Source: Quillaja saponaria
Lineage: Eukaryota > Streptophyta > Magnoliopsida > Fabales > Quillajaceae
DNA: 64,000 bases
Direction: 5' to 3'
NCBI GenBank assembly: GCA_029379385.1
Contig: CM055611.1
Span: 22,038,092 to 22,102,091 of the forward strand
The position numbers were made by a program, and so were the translations under genes. A model generated the notes under the pieces. It searched no databases. It saw only the letters and a program-made list of their open reading frames with translations, and was not told where the DNA came from. Shown piece after piece: positions 1-12,661 of this stretch; position 1 is the stretch's first letter, and every line of letters begins with the position of its first letter.

Positions 1-100
1 GGCATGATTTCTCTAAACTACAAGTTTATAGCTTCTTACAGAATTTCACATCAGATATTGCATCGCTATCTCGCACCTTTAGAACTAAAACAGAGAAGGT

Positions 101-330
101 GATAAAACAGAAGTGCAAATAGGATGAAATCTACAACAGAAAATCGAACACAGAAAAGCAAACGAAAGAAAGAACACAAGATGTATCAATTATCAAGGTT
201 CGGCTGAAACTGACCTAGGTCCTCACTGGAGAAGTCAAAATTCACTATATCATTCTTGGAGAAAATACAAGTTTCTGACTAGAAAACTCAGAACGTACAA
301 AACACTACTGTAAACTGCCTTTATATAATC
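101..330. repeat. Dispersed repeat copy 1 (retroelement-like), in kelch-gene intron
   Basis: This stretch resembles a second stretch at about 26668-26883. Both share blocks such as cacaagatgtatc, a 'ggttcggct/ggtttggct' motif, 'cctcactgga/cttcactgaa', 'attcttggaga/gttcttggaga' and 'aactgcctttatat', in the same order and orientation. The motif string is reminiscent of fragments of plant LTR retrotransposons, but no LTR ends are visible, so the class is an inference. Confidence 0.6.
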
Positions 331-775
331 CGCTACAAAAACCAGGTTGAATCTGGAAAACTAAAACCTATTGGCCCATTCCTCTACTTCATGAACTAAA
401 ACTCATTTTTCAGGTCGCTCACAGGTCGTAACTATCCAACCAGCCGCACTGCAAAGCTTCGAACCAACCAGATACAAGACATACACAACAGAAGGCTTGG
501 TCGAGCCATAGCATATCCTTAACTACGAATCTAAAAACAATATTATCATATATGAAACCAAAAAATACAAAGGATGAAATTGTAAATAAGTAAACTAATG
601 AGTTTGAATGTTTGATTATTTATTCATTAAGTGAGTATCATACCATACCAGCTGACAAAAATCAGAGCTATCTGATTCTTGGTGAGAAATCAACAACTTA
701 TGAATCCCAAAGCAAGACCAACAAATTATTATCCTATAACATTCTGAATATGCATATGCAAAAACTAATACATAC

Positions 776-2410
776 CTAGGGACAGGTAAAGGGGGCATTC
801 CCCTCCATTTCTTTGTTTTGGTGTCAAGCGCAAATGTATATGCCGTAGGTCCTCTACATTGTGGACCATATTGTCCATTGACTATGTAAATGTATCTTCC
901 ATCTGTTGCCATTCCTAAATGTGAATGTGCCATTTCTTTTGGCATGTCAAACCTTCCACCCCATGTATTATCAGTAAAATTATAGATATCAACATGTGAA
1001 TGTACCTAAAGAACACAAGGTACAGAAAACATTCAGGTATATAGCTTTTTTAGCTCAAACTTCAAATGCAATTGAATGACTACATGATGCAGGCAGCAAG
1101 AGGATCAAGAAGACATAGACACAGATAGCTTTTTCTACACACATTAACACAAACAGCCATAAAAGAATGCAGATGAGGCATTCAAAATTTCATATCAGTG
1201 TTTACAGTTACCCTAAGAAGGGCAATACGTGATACAAACCCAAACCCAAGTAGTCGCAGAAATTCCTAACTGTTTGTTTCATAATCAATCACATTAAGTG
1301 ATGAAGCAGTTTTTGAGACAAACCATAAATGATCTCACATGGGTTTGTACTCATGTGTAAGGGTTCAATTTTGTCAGGCAGATCAGTCCCCACCCCAAAC
1401 CCAAACCCAAACATAAAAAAAAAAGAAAAAAGAATAAGAGAGAAAATCAATTCAGTATAGCCATAAACTATCCAGACTAGATGAACTATAAGAATTATAT
1501 AGTCAAAGATCAGGATGAAGGTTCTTACATAATCAATTGTGCCATACCCCGCAAACACATAGAGAAGATTCTTTATCTGTATTGCAGCCCCATCAAGTCG
1601 AGGCACAGGTGCAGCAGCCATCTTTTGCCATTTCAGTTCTGGTGCAGACAAATCAGCAAAAGTTGCTGATAAAACTCTTCCAGGGGGAGTATCCTTCTTA
1701 TTGGTCACAGGTTGTCCCTATATAATTTCAATGGAAGATCAAAGGAAGACAAAAACCCCACTTTTCTATATGATCAACAAACAAGTTCTCGAACACAATA
1801 AATCACAATGTCATAATTTCCAAAGTGAAAATTATTTTCTCTTTCTTGATAACAAATATACTTCAGGGGAAGGGGGACCTCGGACGTCCCATTAGTAGAA
1901 AGGGTAAGGTAAGAGTACTTACATTTACAATTACAGAAAAAAGGCAAGACTTTTCTTTGGGAACAATCTTCTGTTCCATCCAACAAAGCACCACAGGCAA
2001 CAAGCATAAGAAGAAAAGGGAAAAAAAATTGACCACTTATGCCCAATTAACAGAAGTTTAACTTCTAAATGTTCCACCAAGTGAATCAAGTTTGAATTAT
2101 TCATTGTGTCTGCTACTCTGCTTTCATTTTTAGATACATTTTTCCAAGCAACAGATGAAACCACATTGGATGAAAAGTCACAAAATAGCCATTAACGAGA
2201 TTAAATCACACAAACCTGTTTCTGGGGTTCTACATATTTGGGCTTTATGGGCACAATTAAATTATTTTGGGAGGGATCTCTGGAAACCCAGTTGGATGTA
2301 TAACGTGATGAAGAAGCCCAGAGAAAGTCGGCTATGAGAGCAAACCCTAAGAGCCCAACGCATATCACCACCAACTTCGCCGATGCAAGCTTCGCCGGCG
2401 GCCTAACCAT
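776..2410 (-). CDS. Kelch-repeat membrane-anchored protein, 5' three coding exons (rest beyond window start)
   Basis: Predicted exons: 2410-2216, 1717-1529, 1005-776, joined in frame. The last ends with 2 nt of a split codon, so the gene continues past position 1. The protein begins MVRPPAKLASAKLVVICVG, and residues about 11-31 form one hydrophobic segment, which suggests a type II signal anchor with the kelch domain on the lumenal or outer side. Kelch-like blades follow, for example LLYVFAGYGTIDY, then YIYIVNGQYGPQCRGPTAYT. The N-terminus matches my memory of the plant family of At1g51540/At3g27220, whose biochemical role is not known to me. Its neighbour is the F-box/kelch gene, as in Arabidopsis (At1g51540-At1g51550). 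The intron after 776 carries a dispersed repeat. Confidence is high for the family and moderate for exact junctions. Confidence 0.88.
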
Positions 2411-3191
2411 CTCATATGTAATGAAGCTGTAATTTTTATATATTGAGAGATGAGAGATTTAAGAAAATCTGAGTCAGCTAAATCAGTATGATTTGAAAGT
2501 TCGCTTCCTTGCTCTCTCTCTGTTTTTGGAAGATCTGAGAGAGCTTTTCAAACAAGCTGCAAAAGAGTTAGATCAATGATTCATGGGGAAAATACTTGAC
2601 TTCCCGTCCGTTCTTCCCTTTCTGTTTCAATTTTTTCCCTTACATCCCTTTACTTCTCACTGGCAAACTCGCGAAGGTGGAGAAAAAAAAAAGGGTAATA
2701 ATTTTATATGTCCTTACATTATTTGGTCACTTATATTATATTCGATCATAATAAAAATATATATATAACACAATAATATAATTAATATTATGTAATATAA
2801 TGCATAAATTTATACCATTTTAAATATAAAATGGCAATTTCTAAGTATCTAGATCACTATTTTGTTTTGGTATGTCATATGAAAATAAAATAATACATTC
2901 TTTGTTTTTAAATGATACTATGTTACAGCATTGATGCAATATCAATGTGTTCATTGTACTCGAAGCAAATCTTTTTCTTTTTCCCCATTAGTTAGGGGGA
3001 GCTGTTTTGCTTGCCCGTGCCCATATGTTCTATCTGTAGACTGTAGCACCTCCTCTACACCGTCATCTACACCATGAATTAGAAAAGCCATTTATTCTGA
3101 TAAACACAATTCATATGAAATACAGACACTATCTTATCGGAGCTGTTATTTACAACACCTTTGCCTTGTAACATCTAATGACTGTTTACAG
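2411..3191. other. Intergenic: kelch-gene 5' flank and F-box/kelch 3' flank
   Basis: AT-rich sequence between two genes on the same strand. The part next to 2410 should hold the 5' UTR and promoter of the kelch gene, with a pyrimidine/purine-rich ctctctctctg block near 2511-2521. The part next to 3191 should hold the 3' UTR of the F-box gene. I see no coding potential, repeat or RNA gene. Confidence 0.5.
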
Positions 3192-6100
3192 CTAAAATAC
3201 AAGCTCAACAAGAAAGAGCTCCCTGTCAAACCTGAGCCCAGATGATTCAGAAGGTTGAAGTAAGCCATCCACCATTCCACCAAATACGTACACATAACAC
3301 CCAGAATGGTCTGCACATGCACGATGAAAGGATCTACCATTGGGCTGATATCCATTTGCCTTCAACGGTTTCCACATTTTGGCCAATATTTCCTTGGAGT
3401 TCAGAATGATTGGTTGCACGCCAGTGAAAGGGATTGCACTAATGTCTAATACCCAAAAGTCCTCTTTCCTGCGTCTGTATGAATCTTCTCCCCCATAAAT
3501 TAGCAGACGACCTCCCAAAACCACTGTAGCTGAGTGACCAACTCGTGGTAGGGAAGCACCATCAGGTATGCTCTGTGATTCGTATAGTATTTGAACCCAT
3601 TTCAAATAATCCTCACTAGTATCCAATAGCCAGACATCATTAAGCACCTCATAATACAAACCTCTCCCTCCAAATAAAATTGTCCGGCTCCTCCCATTGC
3701 AAGTCAATGTGTGTCCCGAACGTGCTGGAGGTGATGGATGAACAACGATCTCATTCCATGTTCCAAAACACAGGCTTTCTGACAGCTCCAAGACCCATGT
3801 GTCACCCAGTCTGCTGCCATGCATCCCCATTCCTCCATGTATAACCATCCTTCTGTTATTAATACAACAGGCAGCATGAGCCCCCCGTGGGGGTGGTGCA
3901 ACAGGCCCCACATCAAGCAGCCTCCATGAGAGTGTGATACCAATACTTTCGTGGTATGTCACTTGCCCTATCCACGTATCATTTTGACGGTTCCCATGGT
4001 CATTGATTCCTCCAAAGAGAATAAGAAAATCACCTAGTTCAACACACGTATGCCCAAATCTCCCACTTGGAATGCCTGCATTAACCTTCTGCCAATTCAA
4101 TATCCTATGAAAGTTATTACCAATATATGCCACCCATGTGTCATCAAGATGTCGTCCTGAAAAAAACAAATATGAAACAGAACAGAGAGCACAAGTAATT
4201 AGATGACCAAGTAGATAATCCAGTAAACTATTAATATATTGTGTTTAAACTTTAAATCAATCAAGAAGCTGTACAGGTTTATCATATATTAAATGTTATT
4301 TATCTAAATGATGGTTACTTATACTTACCTTACAAAACCTAACTACAACTTCCAGATTATCAATCAATTCATTACGTGGCATGTAATTTAGCATACTACT
4401 GATATCAAGATGAAGTTTCAATATGCTTAAGACATGGATTCAATCAAGTCACAGAACTCTTCAGATGGGTTTGGTGGAAACAGGATAACATTAGTTGCTT
4501 TCTTTTTGGAGAGAACTGACTACCATCATGCTTTTCACAGTGGCCCATTTTTAGCTTTGGCATGAAAAAACGAGGGGAAGAACCTTGAGAACAAAAAACT
4601 ACCAGAAGAGAGGTGTGAACAGTTTCTGGTTTAAGTTGGCTTTGTTGGAACAATGTACTTTTAGTTTGTTTTCACGTAAGTCTATCCTCTTCCAACATTA
4701 TCAATGCTGACTTGATCTGCTCTGTACTTGACCAGAACTTTAAACCTTCCATTTACAATTATTAAGTTCTAAATAGTGAACTAGAACCAAGATATATGCA
4801 CCAACAATATAAAATAAACCTGCACATTAGCTTTTCTTCTTTTTCAGGCCTGAAGCATTAAAGGTCTTGATGCTTGCTAGCTTGCTCCAAACTCATACTT
4901 CTCAACTCCTTGCAGTGTTTTGCCTCTTCAGTTGTTAGGCTTACTTCATCATTAAGCTCCAACTTCTTTTGAACTTCTCTCTAAATTATAGAGAACAGAA
5001 TAGTGAATTGACTCAATGCAGATACGCGGCATATGCCACTTCCAATTAATATCCAGGCAACCTAGCTACCAAATTTTCCTCCGTATATTTGCCTTAACCT
5101 TATATATAAGTTTCAAATAATGGACAGGCAGAACAACACTCCAGAATAATAGGCCTCATCCCTCAATTACGAGGCATTCGCTGATCAGTCAGTCTTTCAC
5201 TTCTTCCTGCATCTGAATGCTTGTCTAGTACCTTTTTTATAGTTTAGGTCAAACACATCCTATAATAAAATCCATTACTACTTTGGGTACTGTTGCGGCA
5301 GGGGGAGAGCAGGTCTCGTCAAACGCATAGCTGACCCTAGTTTATTTACCTTCCTATGTTTACTTGTTGATCTAATTGATTTTAGCTACCTATTAGGCAA
5401 TAATGACAATGAGATTTATCAATTTGCCTAGGTTACCCTACGTGATATACCTTCCTATAGGTAATTTGTAGCCTAAGAGATTGGTCGCTTAGAAGACATA
5501 ATGACAATGAAATATATCAAGCATCTGCAGTGCAAAACACTAACCATAGTAGTCACCCAATAAAGTTCAAGAACTTGAAAAAGATACCATCTTTAAGAAG
5601 AAAAAGAAACACCAACAATAAGACAAGCAGTAGCCAATTATCTATGAGCTCCTTAACAAGTTAGTCAGTTAACAACGTTTCCATGATCGTGAAGAAACAA
5701 AACTGAAGCATTCATCAATCAAGCAGAAACAAAAATCATTTAAAACCCATAAATTAAATGAACTAGAAGCTGAGAATCAGTAAAAACACTGACCTCCCTC
5801 GCAGCCACCACCAAACAAGACAAGGCAGTCTGAAACGAAGTTGAGAGAGTGGGAGGCTCTGGAGCTCGGAATATCCAAATCCACACCTTGGTCAGAAAAT
5901 TTATGGCAAGAAACAGAGTTGAGCTGAGAGACTTGCTTATAGAGCCTCATCCATGGGAGCCGATTATGATGGCGATTGGGAGACTTGAGTGAATCAATGC
6001 AACTGGAACCCCAGTCCCTCCTGCATACAGCTTCCCAGAGAGTGTCAGAAGAAGTAAAAGCTCTGAGTCTCTTGCAAGTGAGGGAAAGGGAGAGAATTGA

Positions 6101-6250
6101 CTCTACGGGCAACAAGAGGAGAACCGTGAACAGGTGGTCCTGGGCTATGTTGATTATTGGTGATTCATTATTGTTGGTGCTGTAATTGTAGCTGGCACGG
6201 GCCTCTGCCATGAAAGAAGTAGTCTTGTCGTTGTGATTTCTGGGATCCAT
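3192..6250 (-). CDS. F-box/kelch-repeat protein, At1g51550 type
   Basis: Two exons, 6250-5794 and 4156-3192, join in frame across a 1.6-kb intron (donor after ..CEGG, acceptor before RHLDDTW) to give 473 residues. An F-box lies at about residues 35-80 (LFTVLLLLPVESILSLSLTC, then LW.AVCRRDW). Kelch blades follow: LVLFGGGCEGG, LILFGGINDHG, MVIHGGMGMHG, TILFGGRGLYY, LLIYGGEDSY and VYVFGGMVDG, several with the D(T/V)W that closes a kelch strand. Proteins of this type act as substrate receptors of SCF ubiquitin ligases, with the F-box binding SKP1/ASK and kelch binding the target; the substrate here is unknown. The first ATG is used; a second Met at residue 14 (MAEARASYN) is an alternative start. 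The immediate neighbour on both sides matches the Arabidopsis order. Confidence 0.93.
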
Positions 6251-7506
6251 GGCTCTGGCTGGCTCTTATAGGATACCTAAACGTATGTTCGATTTTATTG
6301 GGCGAAACGTAGAGAGCTCAGAACTGTAAATGAGTATGTTTCTTCAGATTGTTCGTGTCCTGGGAAATGGTAAAATGAATATTGTTCTTCTTTGGGGATT
6401 ATGAGGATTATTGAAGAACATGGTAAAAAAACTCCATTCGGAAAGAGATAGATTTTGGATAGGTAGGGGGCCACCCATTTGCTTTGTCTTCTTCTATGAA
6501 ATTATTATGAGCATTTGTTTGGACATGTCGTTTTCTGTTGCTTGTCCATGCTACTCTGGGACAGTTGAATTTCTTTTGGTACATAAAAGAGAACTGAAAT
6601 TTACTGATGTACAACAAAAAGTAGGAAAAGAAAAAAAAGTTTTGTAAAAACATTGGCTAAATTACAGCATTGATTACTGTAAGTCTACCAAAGATTTTCT
6701 ATAATTTCTCTAATTTATGTAATTCTCTAAGCCTAAGTAATAGACTCTTGGACATAACTCAGGTCATCAGCCTCTTTGTTTTTCTGTTTGCTAGTCTAGG
6801 TTGATTGATTGAAACATGTTGATTAAGGAAGATATCCAATGGTATAGAGGAAAGTGACTTACTTGTTGACTTGTACTCTCATTTATCCATTGTTAAGATA
6901 AGTATTGAGGGTGCTTCTTTCTTTTGGTTGGTACTTTGCATTGACAAAAAAACTTCTACAACAATTGCACACTTACATTACCGCAGCCATAAAAGCTACA
7001 GTGGTTTATAATCTCTTGTACATATTCATCATCATCAAATATAATCTCTTGTATGCTAAGTTTCTTTCTTGGTGTATGATTAATAATTATATTAGTTAAT
7101 GATTAAATTATAACTAAAATTTATATAACCACCCCCAATTAAGTTAGATTATTAAAATATCACAAATAAAAATCATGAAATATTTTCTTTTAGTTCTCAT
7201 ACTTCAACGTTTGTAATTAATTTATGAACTGCAACAAAAGTTGGGGGCGGGGGTGGATGGAACCTATGGTTGTTCAAGTGAAAGTAAATTCAATTACAAA
7301 ACTCAAGATGCTACAATCTTCATAGAGACAACCCAAGAATAAGCTACATGAAAAACAGGCCCCTGCACAATTAGATGCAGGCTAGTCCATATACACGGTG
7401 AGTTCCAAAACTGTGGAAAACTATAACTCGTTATACAGTTCAATCCGATGGTCCTATCATCTCTGGAGGGAAGGGGGGAAGGGAATGCATTTTGAGCATC
7501 CAACTT
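6251..7506. other. Intergenic: F-box gene promoter and 3' flank of FMN-protein gene
   Basis: No supported gene. Short open frames on both strands at 6408-6653 are mutual antisense shadows without recognisable domains. The part nearest 6250 is the presumed promoter and 5' UTR of the F-box gene. The region from about 7110 to 7506 is AT-rich and contains the presumed 3' UTR of the next gene. Confidence 0.45.
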
Positions 7507-9593
7507 TTATTTCTGCAAATTGTACACTCGGCCTTTGTTAATTAGTTCCTGCAGAGCTGCTTTAGCTTCCTCTAATGTTTCGACATGTACTTCATCAAAT
7601 GGTATCCTCTGTATGTTGAACTGCAATAAATTGAATAAATTTCAAACAGCAGTATTTTAGTTTAGATTTATCTATCTGTTTTGCTTAAAAGCATACCTGT
7701 GCACCTTGACGGACCCTAATATCAGTTCCCTTGCTGTCTATTGATATGAGTGCAGCATCATCTACCTCAGACTCAGTGGACAATAGCTCTTTTAGGGGCT
7801 TTGAGAATATGGCATTGAGTTCCTATAGTTTACATAAGAAACTGAATCATAAAATTCAAAGTCTTTATGTAAAGCAACATGCAAAATGCACATGCACTCA
7901 AGTCTGTTTAACAACCATCAAAGAGTATATATGACTAGGAGAATCACAACTCACAAGCATGTCAACCTCATTTTCATATTCTCGGTAAATTAAATCTATC
8001 TATTCTAAATCTAACCAATATTATCTTCTTATCATTTCTTTGCCTATTTATGATTTTGTGATCATAGGCGGACTCAACTCAAATCAATTGCAAATAAATA
8101 ACCTGGGTGTCTCCAAAGCTACCACACTAATGAGACACCACAAGCAACACACTAACAAATGACCAAAATCAATGAGGCCTGGGGGAAAGGGCAATATGTA
8201 ATTACCTTTAGATTTTGCTCACCACCATCAACAGCAATCTTATCAGGTTGAAGTGTCTCATATTCCTTCACATCAACCCAAGCAACAGTGCCAAAGCCTC
8301 CAATGAAATATATGTCACTGCCAATGATGAAGAAATTAATAAAGATTCTCACACAAAGAAAGGCAATTATCGATACTAATTATCTCCTATAACTGGAAAA
8401 GAATAAAAAGCCTTACTCCAGAGAAAAGTTGTGGTCTCAAAACCAATTAAAACCCTCCACGTGGATTTTCTTTCACCATTTAATCCTATATACAGTTATA
8501 GTTCTTCACTATCAATTTTACAACCATCACTGCTTTCTCTTTAGTTCAACAGAAGATTTCGACAGGGCACAGCAATCAACATATTCATTCGAGAAATCAA
8601 ATAATGTTAAACTTCATTAAATTTTAGCCTAATGCAATCTTTATCACATGTCTGTATGTGTGTGCAAGAGGAACTTCATTTGGCAGGAATAATGTCTATT
8701 TGTAACATAGCTACACATCCACAACATGCATGTGACATGAATTTCAAAAGATTTTGCTTCATCTCCTCCAATGGTTCTTATTCCACTCTAGCCTGATGCA
8801 CCTGAGCCCATTTCTTGCTCCAGCCCTGTTACCCAATGCTGGAGCAGGCAAACCTATTATAGACTAAATATAGAGGACAAGAAGAAACATCAATTTAGGA
8901 ATAATATTCTACTGCAGGCTGCAAGTACTATCTTTCAAAGGTATGGGAAAATTTTTAAGGGAATGCAATGAGTTTAGGCAACTACCTTATATTCTGCATC
9001 CTAAAGTAGTAGAAGTTTCCCCACTGTTGAGAAGGCCCATGTTGATGCTTCGCTATGTACTGCTTATGAGCCCATTCCTGACAACACAACCAGATAATAT
9101 GATTCCATGAAAAGCAATACTCTGTTAGTCTCTGGAGAGAAAATGCTTCAAATATAGTAGCAGCAACTGCCAGATTACAAGCCACAAAGTAGTCAGGTCA
9201 ATACCTGTTGATCTTCTGGAAGTGGATAGACATCACCAAAAATAGTTACCCTTGCATTTGACAAGCCACTCCATCCAGGTATCTAACAAACCTAACTGTC
9301 AATAAAATCTATAAATGAAGAACGGCTAGCAGTAATACTGAAGACAGAGAAGATCAAATCACAAACCTGAACAACAAGTGTGCATCTTGGGTTAGCCAAC
9401 AGATTCCTTGCGTGAATTGCAAGTGGTGAAAATGAAAATATTGGATCTACAGATCAAGAAAATCGTTCAATTTAGTATCTTATTACCGTCAACAACATAT
9501 AAGCTATAAAAGTTAACAGCCCAATAACTCATTTCTGGTCCATATTCTACCCCCATTGAGAGAAAGACCATAGATCTATCATACTTTGAAGTC

Positions 9594-9641
<48 letters not shown>

Positions 9642-11083
9642 GGAGTAATGATTTTATTGAAACAAATGGAGGGAAATATCTTCGTACACAAGGTGGGTAG
9701 TTTAAGACAATCAAGTAAATAAACAAAATATTAACTTACGGCCAATGGAATCAGGTGCAAAATCTACTAGAGAACCAAATGGATATCCTTCACGCCGGTG
9801 GTGCATCCGAGACATCACAGTGCACAAATGAGCGAATCTGGCCTTAAATAACAGGAGGAAGATGCATTTAGAGGATCAATAAAGGGAGACCACTAACTAG
9901 TATGTGTCAGAATCAACTCTGTAAAAGGCATATGTAAGAATCTTGTTACAAGGAAATTACTAGCTTTCAGAAACATCCTATTACCTGTTCCATCAAATTG
10001 CGCACTGCTAAGGAAGGTCTAGGCAAACCATGAACTGTGGTTGCACTCTGCACACCACCAGAAATTGGTGTTCTGAAAAGTCCAGCTCTGGTTCCCCCAC
10101 CAGCTCCATTTCCAGATGGGGCTGTCAGAGATAAATCAATTTTCAATTGCTCATAGGTGTCCTTCTCACTACTTTGACAGTGATTTAAATTACCCTGCAA
10201 GGGACAACATGACAACTAAGCTAAATAGCACACAACACCAAGTATATTCTCAATCTATCAAAGAAAACGAGATAAGTTTACAAATCATCAAGTAAGTAGC
10301 AGAATTATACACTCATGAAACTACTAAACCACCTTCAATTATCTTTATATGGAAAGATGGAACATTTTGCAGTTACAGGGAAATAATGTCTCTCAAGCTG
10401 TCTAAATCAATGTAACATCCAAAAAACCTCCCTCCTATGTTAATTATCCATCAATTTTTCCTCTCGAGATACATAAAAAGGATTAAATGTACCCAGGTAG
10501 TGTTTGTATTTCGTACTCAGAGGCCAAAGTGACAACAAACTCAATCAGTCAAGCGACCAATACATACTAAGGAAACCCTCTGCAGCTGTCTGTTCAGAAA
10601 GCTGCAACGTGAGAGAAGAATATTCACGAAACATGGAGCATCAGATTCAGCCAAATTTTGATATTATACTTGTGTGCAGTTTATTCATGGTGGAAACACT
10701 CTAATGCCTTTAAAAATTAAAATTCAGTACTATCATCAACCATAATTTGTTATAAACTTTGTAAGCAACACAACAGAGAACAGACAACCATAATACATGC
10801 AGAGTTATGACAAGATTACCTTAGCTACAGCTTCTTCGGAAACTAAGCCAAACCGATTATTTAAAATAATCTCCTCTTCACCTTCACCTTCACCTTCACC
10901 TTCACTGGGATTGGGAAGGTCACGTGCAAGAGCCAAAGGACGGAGCCCGGCAAATTGTGAACCTTCACTTATTTTCAGTGATCCACTTCCCTTATTTAGT
11001 TTTCTGATCGAAGATGAACTAGTGGAAACTGGGATTGTCTCCGGGAACTTGGGGATGAACACGGAGCTGGCAAGGGCTTCCAT
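7507..11083 (-). CDS. Plastid FMN-binding split-barrel protein (pyridoxamine-phosphate-oxidase-like family)
   Basis: Nine exons join in frame: 11083-10820, 10194-9985, 9842-9740, 9446-9367, 9282-9205, 9077-8986, 8317-8206, 7822-7697 and 7620-7507. The product is 392 residues. The first ~70 residues are Ser-rich, basic and low in acidic residues until a Gly-Glu repeat, consistent with a plastid transit peptide. The core (PSLAVRNLMEQARFAHLCTV, then REGYPFGSLVDFAPD, then HARNLLANPRCTLVVQ, then ARVTIFGDVYPL) is the FMN-binding split barrel shared with heme-degrading HugZ-like and PNPOx-like proteins. The C-terminus resembles the HugZ/DUF2470-like domain. It matches At1g51560/At3g21140. The true substrate of this plant family is not settled to my knowledge, and pyridoxine oxidation should not be assumed. 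Intron 3 carries a (TA)n(GA)n microsatellite. Confidence 0.92.
9595..9642. repeat. Compound (TA)n(GA)n microsatellite
   Basis: Alternating ta for about 12 units runs directly into about 13 ga units, inside intron 3 of the FMN-binding protein gene. It is a likely length-polymorphic marker with no coding role. Confidence 0.95.
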
Positions 11084-12661
11084 GGTAGAGTGGTAGCGGC
11101 AGTAGAACTAAGAATAAAAGAAAAGAGAAGGACGCTTTTTTGGGGATTTACGGAACTATAATGCCTTTATAAGGATAGTAAAGTGCAGCGCGGCATCAGA
11201 CGCCAAATCGAGAGCGGCAGGCTTTGCATTGCCCTGTAACTGTAAGGAAAAGGAAACCCGAGCTGCGTAGCACAAGCACTCTCTTGCGGCGCCTTTATTA
11301 TTTGGAAAAGTAAGAATAAGTCTTATTCTTTCTCAAAAATTTCAAATAAATCTTATTTTTAAATTTTCTTTACCACAACCCTTATTTTTAAATTTTCTTT
11401 TAAAATAATTCCTATATTTTATATTGACATTTTTATAATATTTTTACCATTTTTAATTTTTAATATTAAATTAGTAAATTAATTAAGTAGACTAATTTTT
11501 TTTTAAAAACACATTATTTAATTTAAAAATTTTTAATTCATAATTTAATAGTTATTACAAGAATAAATATTTTAAAAATTAATTAAAATTCATCATCCCT
11601 TTAGTATGTTTTTCAAAAATAAAAAATAAATAAAAAATTCTTATAATCAAATTTAGATTTATATGTATGTAATTTCTTCTTTGTTAATTTTCTTCAAAAT
11701 GAATTTAGTTTTATTTATTTTTACTTCTCATTATGAAACAAATTAATAATAATTTGTAAGTAACTGCTTTTTTATTAATTTTTAGAATTTTTTATTTTTA
11801 TTCACTAATGATTATATAATAATTTTAATTTTTTAACTAATTATTAAATAATAGATTTTAGTTTTCTAAATTAAATAATGTGTTTTTTATTTTAAAAAAA
11901 ATAGTCTACTTAACTATTTAAAATTTAAAAAAAAAAAAAGCTAAAGATGACATAAAATTAGTTAATATAAAATTTAAAACTTATTAGGAAGAAAAATTAA
12001 AAATATGAATTATAAATAATGAAAATTTATTATAAAATAAAACTTTTTTTTATTTTCTCATATTTAAAACGGCGTTTGTTTTAAAGAAACGACAGTTCCC
12101 CTCCATACATATTTTATATGAAGTACTTTTACTTTTTTTTGATTGAGAAAGTACTTTGTTGTTGAAGGGAGTAAATAGTTCTGATATGATTGAAATAGCA
12201 GCAGAAGATCATGATGCATGATGGATGAACATTATGATCAAGTTAGATGCCAGAAGCTTCTTAACAAGTCCACACCTTTTTCATAATTTTACATCTTAAA
12301 TGAAAACACAGTTATCAGAAGAAAAAAAAAAACTTATATTTATTTATCTTGCAATTTGAATTAGATTTTAAATTCAACAATACCTCATTATCTATAAAAT
12401 TTCCATACATAACTTCAATTTGTTTTCATACTTCTCAACATGGCACTAAAACATAAAATACAATTCAATGGCCAAGATCCATCGATTTGAAATATTAGTA
12501 TACGTTCAATCTTAATTGAAAACCACACACACAAAAAACACGTGTGTTTGGACTCTTACCCATGATTGTCTTGTAAAATTAAGTAGAAAGAAATTACAAT
12601 CTGATTTTCTCAGATTAAATTTGATTTGTTCTAATCACAAGTCACAAAAGGCACGTGGAAT
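11084..12661. other. AT-rich intergenic region upstream of the FMN-protein gene
   Basis: From 11084 to about 11310 the sequence is less AT-rich and should be the promoter and 5' UTR of the minus-strand FMN-protein gene. From about 11310 to 12100 it is extremely AT-rich and holds a foldback structure, listed separately. Just below the B-box stop codon, CACGTG motifs occur at 12539-12544 and 12652-12657. No gene is visible. Confidence 0.5.
11475..11922. repeat. Foldback/inverted repeat in AT-rich DNA
   Basis: The left arm near 11481-11525 contains ttaagtagacta, a T run and acacattatttaattta. The reverse complement of 11866-11916 contains the same blocks in the same order. The arms are about 50 bp and the loop about 330 bp. 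Weaker similarity continues inward from the arms. This is compatible with a degraded MITE, but clear terminal sequences and target duplications are not seen. Confidence 0.6.

Noticed and set aside
10797..11096. Plus-strand 99-codon frame
   Set aside because: Antisense shadow of exon 1 of the FMN-binding protein, kept open by the hexanucleotide repeat.
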